Source of the DNA: Hyphomonas sp.
GTDB lineage: Bacteria; Pseudomonadota; Alphaproteobacteria; Caulobacterales; Hyphomonadaceae
Length of the DNA: 6,389 bases
Reading direction: 5' to 3'
Assembly (NCBI GenBank): GCA_029287305.1
Contig: JARFRJ010000314.1
Coordinates: 1 to 6,389, forward strand
Positions 6,234-6,389 of this stretch are shown piece after piece. The first letter of the stretch is position 1; each line of letters starts with the position of its first letter. A program made the translations under genes and the position numbers. Under the pieces are notes generated by a model. The model worked only from the letters and a program-made list of their open reading frames with translations. It did not search any database and had not been told where the DNA came from.

Positions 6234-6389
6234 ATGGCTGATATTGCGATGATATTAGAGCGAACAGGGCGCACACTGACCCAAAATGTCACCCCGCTTC
6301 TGGACGGTCACTACGCACAGGGTCACGTGCTTATATGTGGTTTGATCAATCATATGGCCGCGACAAGCTTTGAGGCGCATATTGATCAT
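6234..6389 (+). CDS. third operon gene, unrecognised, 5' part only
   Basis: An ATG at 6234 opens a frame of 52 codons that runs off the window without a stop. AAGGA (6220-6224), which overlaps the end of the phosphotransferase gene, lies 9 bases upstream as ribosome site, and the gap to the previous stop is 6 bases. The visible residues begin M-A-D-I-A-M-I-L-E-R-T-G and continue with P-L-L-D-G-H-Y-A-Q-G-H-V and L-I-N-H-M-A-A. They look like amphipathic helices without signal peptide or strong membrane segment. I do not recognise the family. The tight spacing makes it part of the same transcript and probably the same process as the two preceding genes. Confidence 0.7.
   Translation, partial: MADIAMILERTGRTLTQNVTPLLDGHYAQGHVLICGLINHMAATSFEAHIDH

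Overview
The window reads as a chromosomal stretch of an alphaproteobacterium with base composition near 50 % GC by eye. The clearest hints are the RpoH-type sigma factor tail at the left edge and the style of the other proteins; the species cannot be named from this sequence. There are no tRNA or rRNA genes, no CRISPR array, and no insertion sequence or other mobile element. Base and codon use look even throughout, so nothing points to recent transfer.

Layout from left to right: (1) the 3' part of rpoH (heat-shock sigma factor), cut by the window edge; (2) a roughly 290-base non-coding region with weak hairpins and a possible promoter; (3) a sodium-coupled NSS-family transporter on the plus strand; (4) a short convergent gap holding a 10-bp inverted repeat; (5) a proline iminopeptidase (pip) on the minus strand; (6) a compact divergent promoter region with an 8-bp inverted repeat around an 11-bp-period direct repeat; (7) a small unrecognised lipoprotein on the plus strand; (8) a plus-strand operon of three genes running off the right edge: a probable CrtC/lipocalin-like (DUF7064/DUF7065-type) protein, an APH-fold phosphotransferase of the ACAD10/11-like type, and the first 52 codons of an unrecognised, probably helical protein.

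The transporter and the peptidase could both serve amino acid supply (uptake of amino acids; release of N-terminal proline from peptides), but they are convergent and separately transcribed, so this is only a thematic link. The three-gene operon is the most interesting part. Its first two genes overlap by ATGA and the third starts 6 bases after the second, so the products very probably act together. A small-molecule kinase paired with a lipocalin-like protein suggests handling of a hydrophobic substrate, but no substrate can be read from the sequence.
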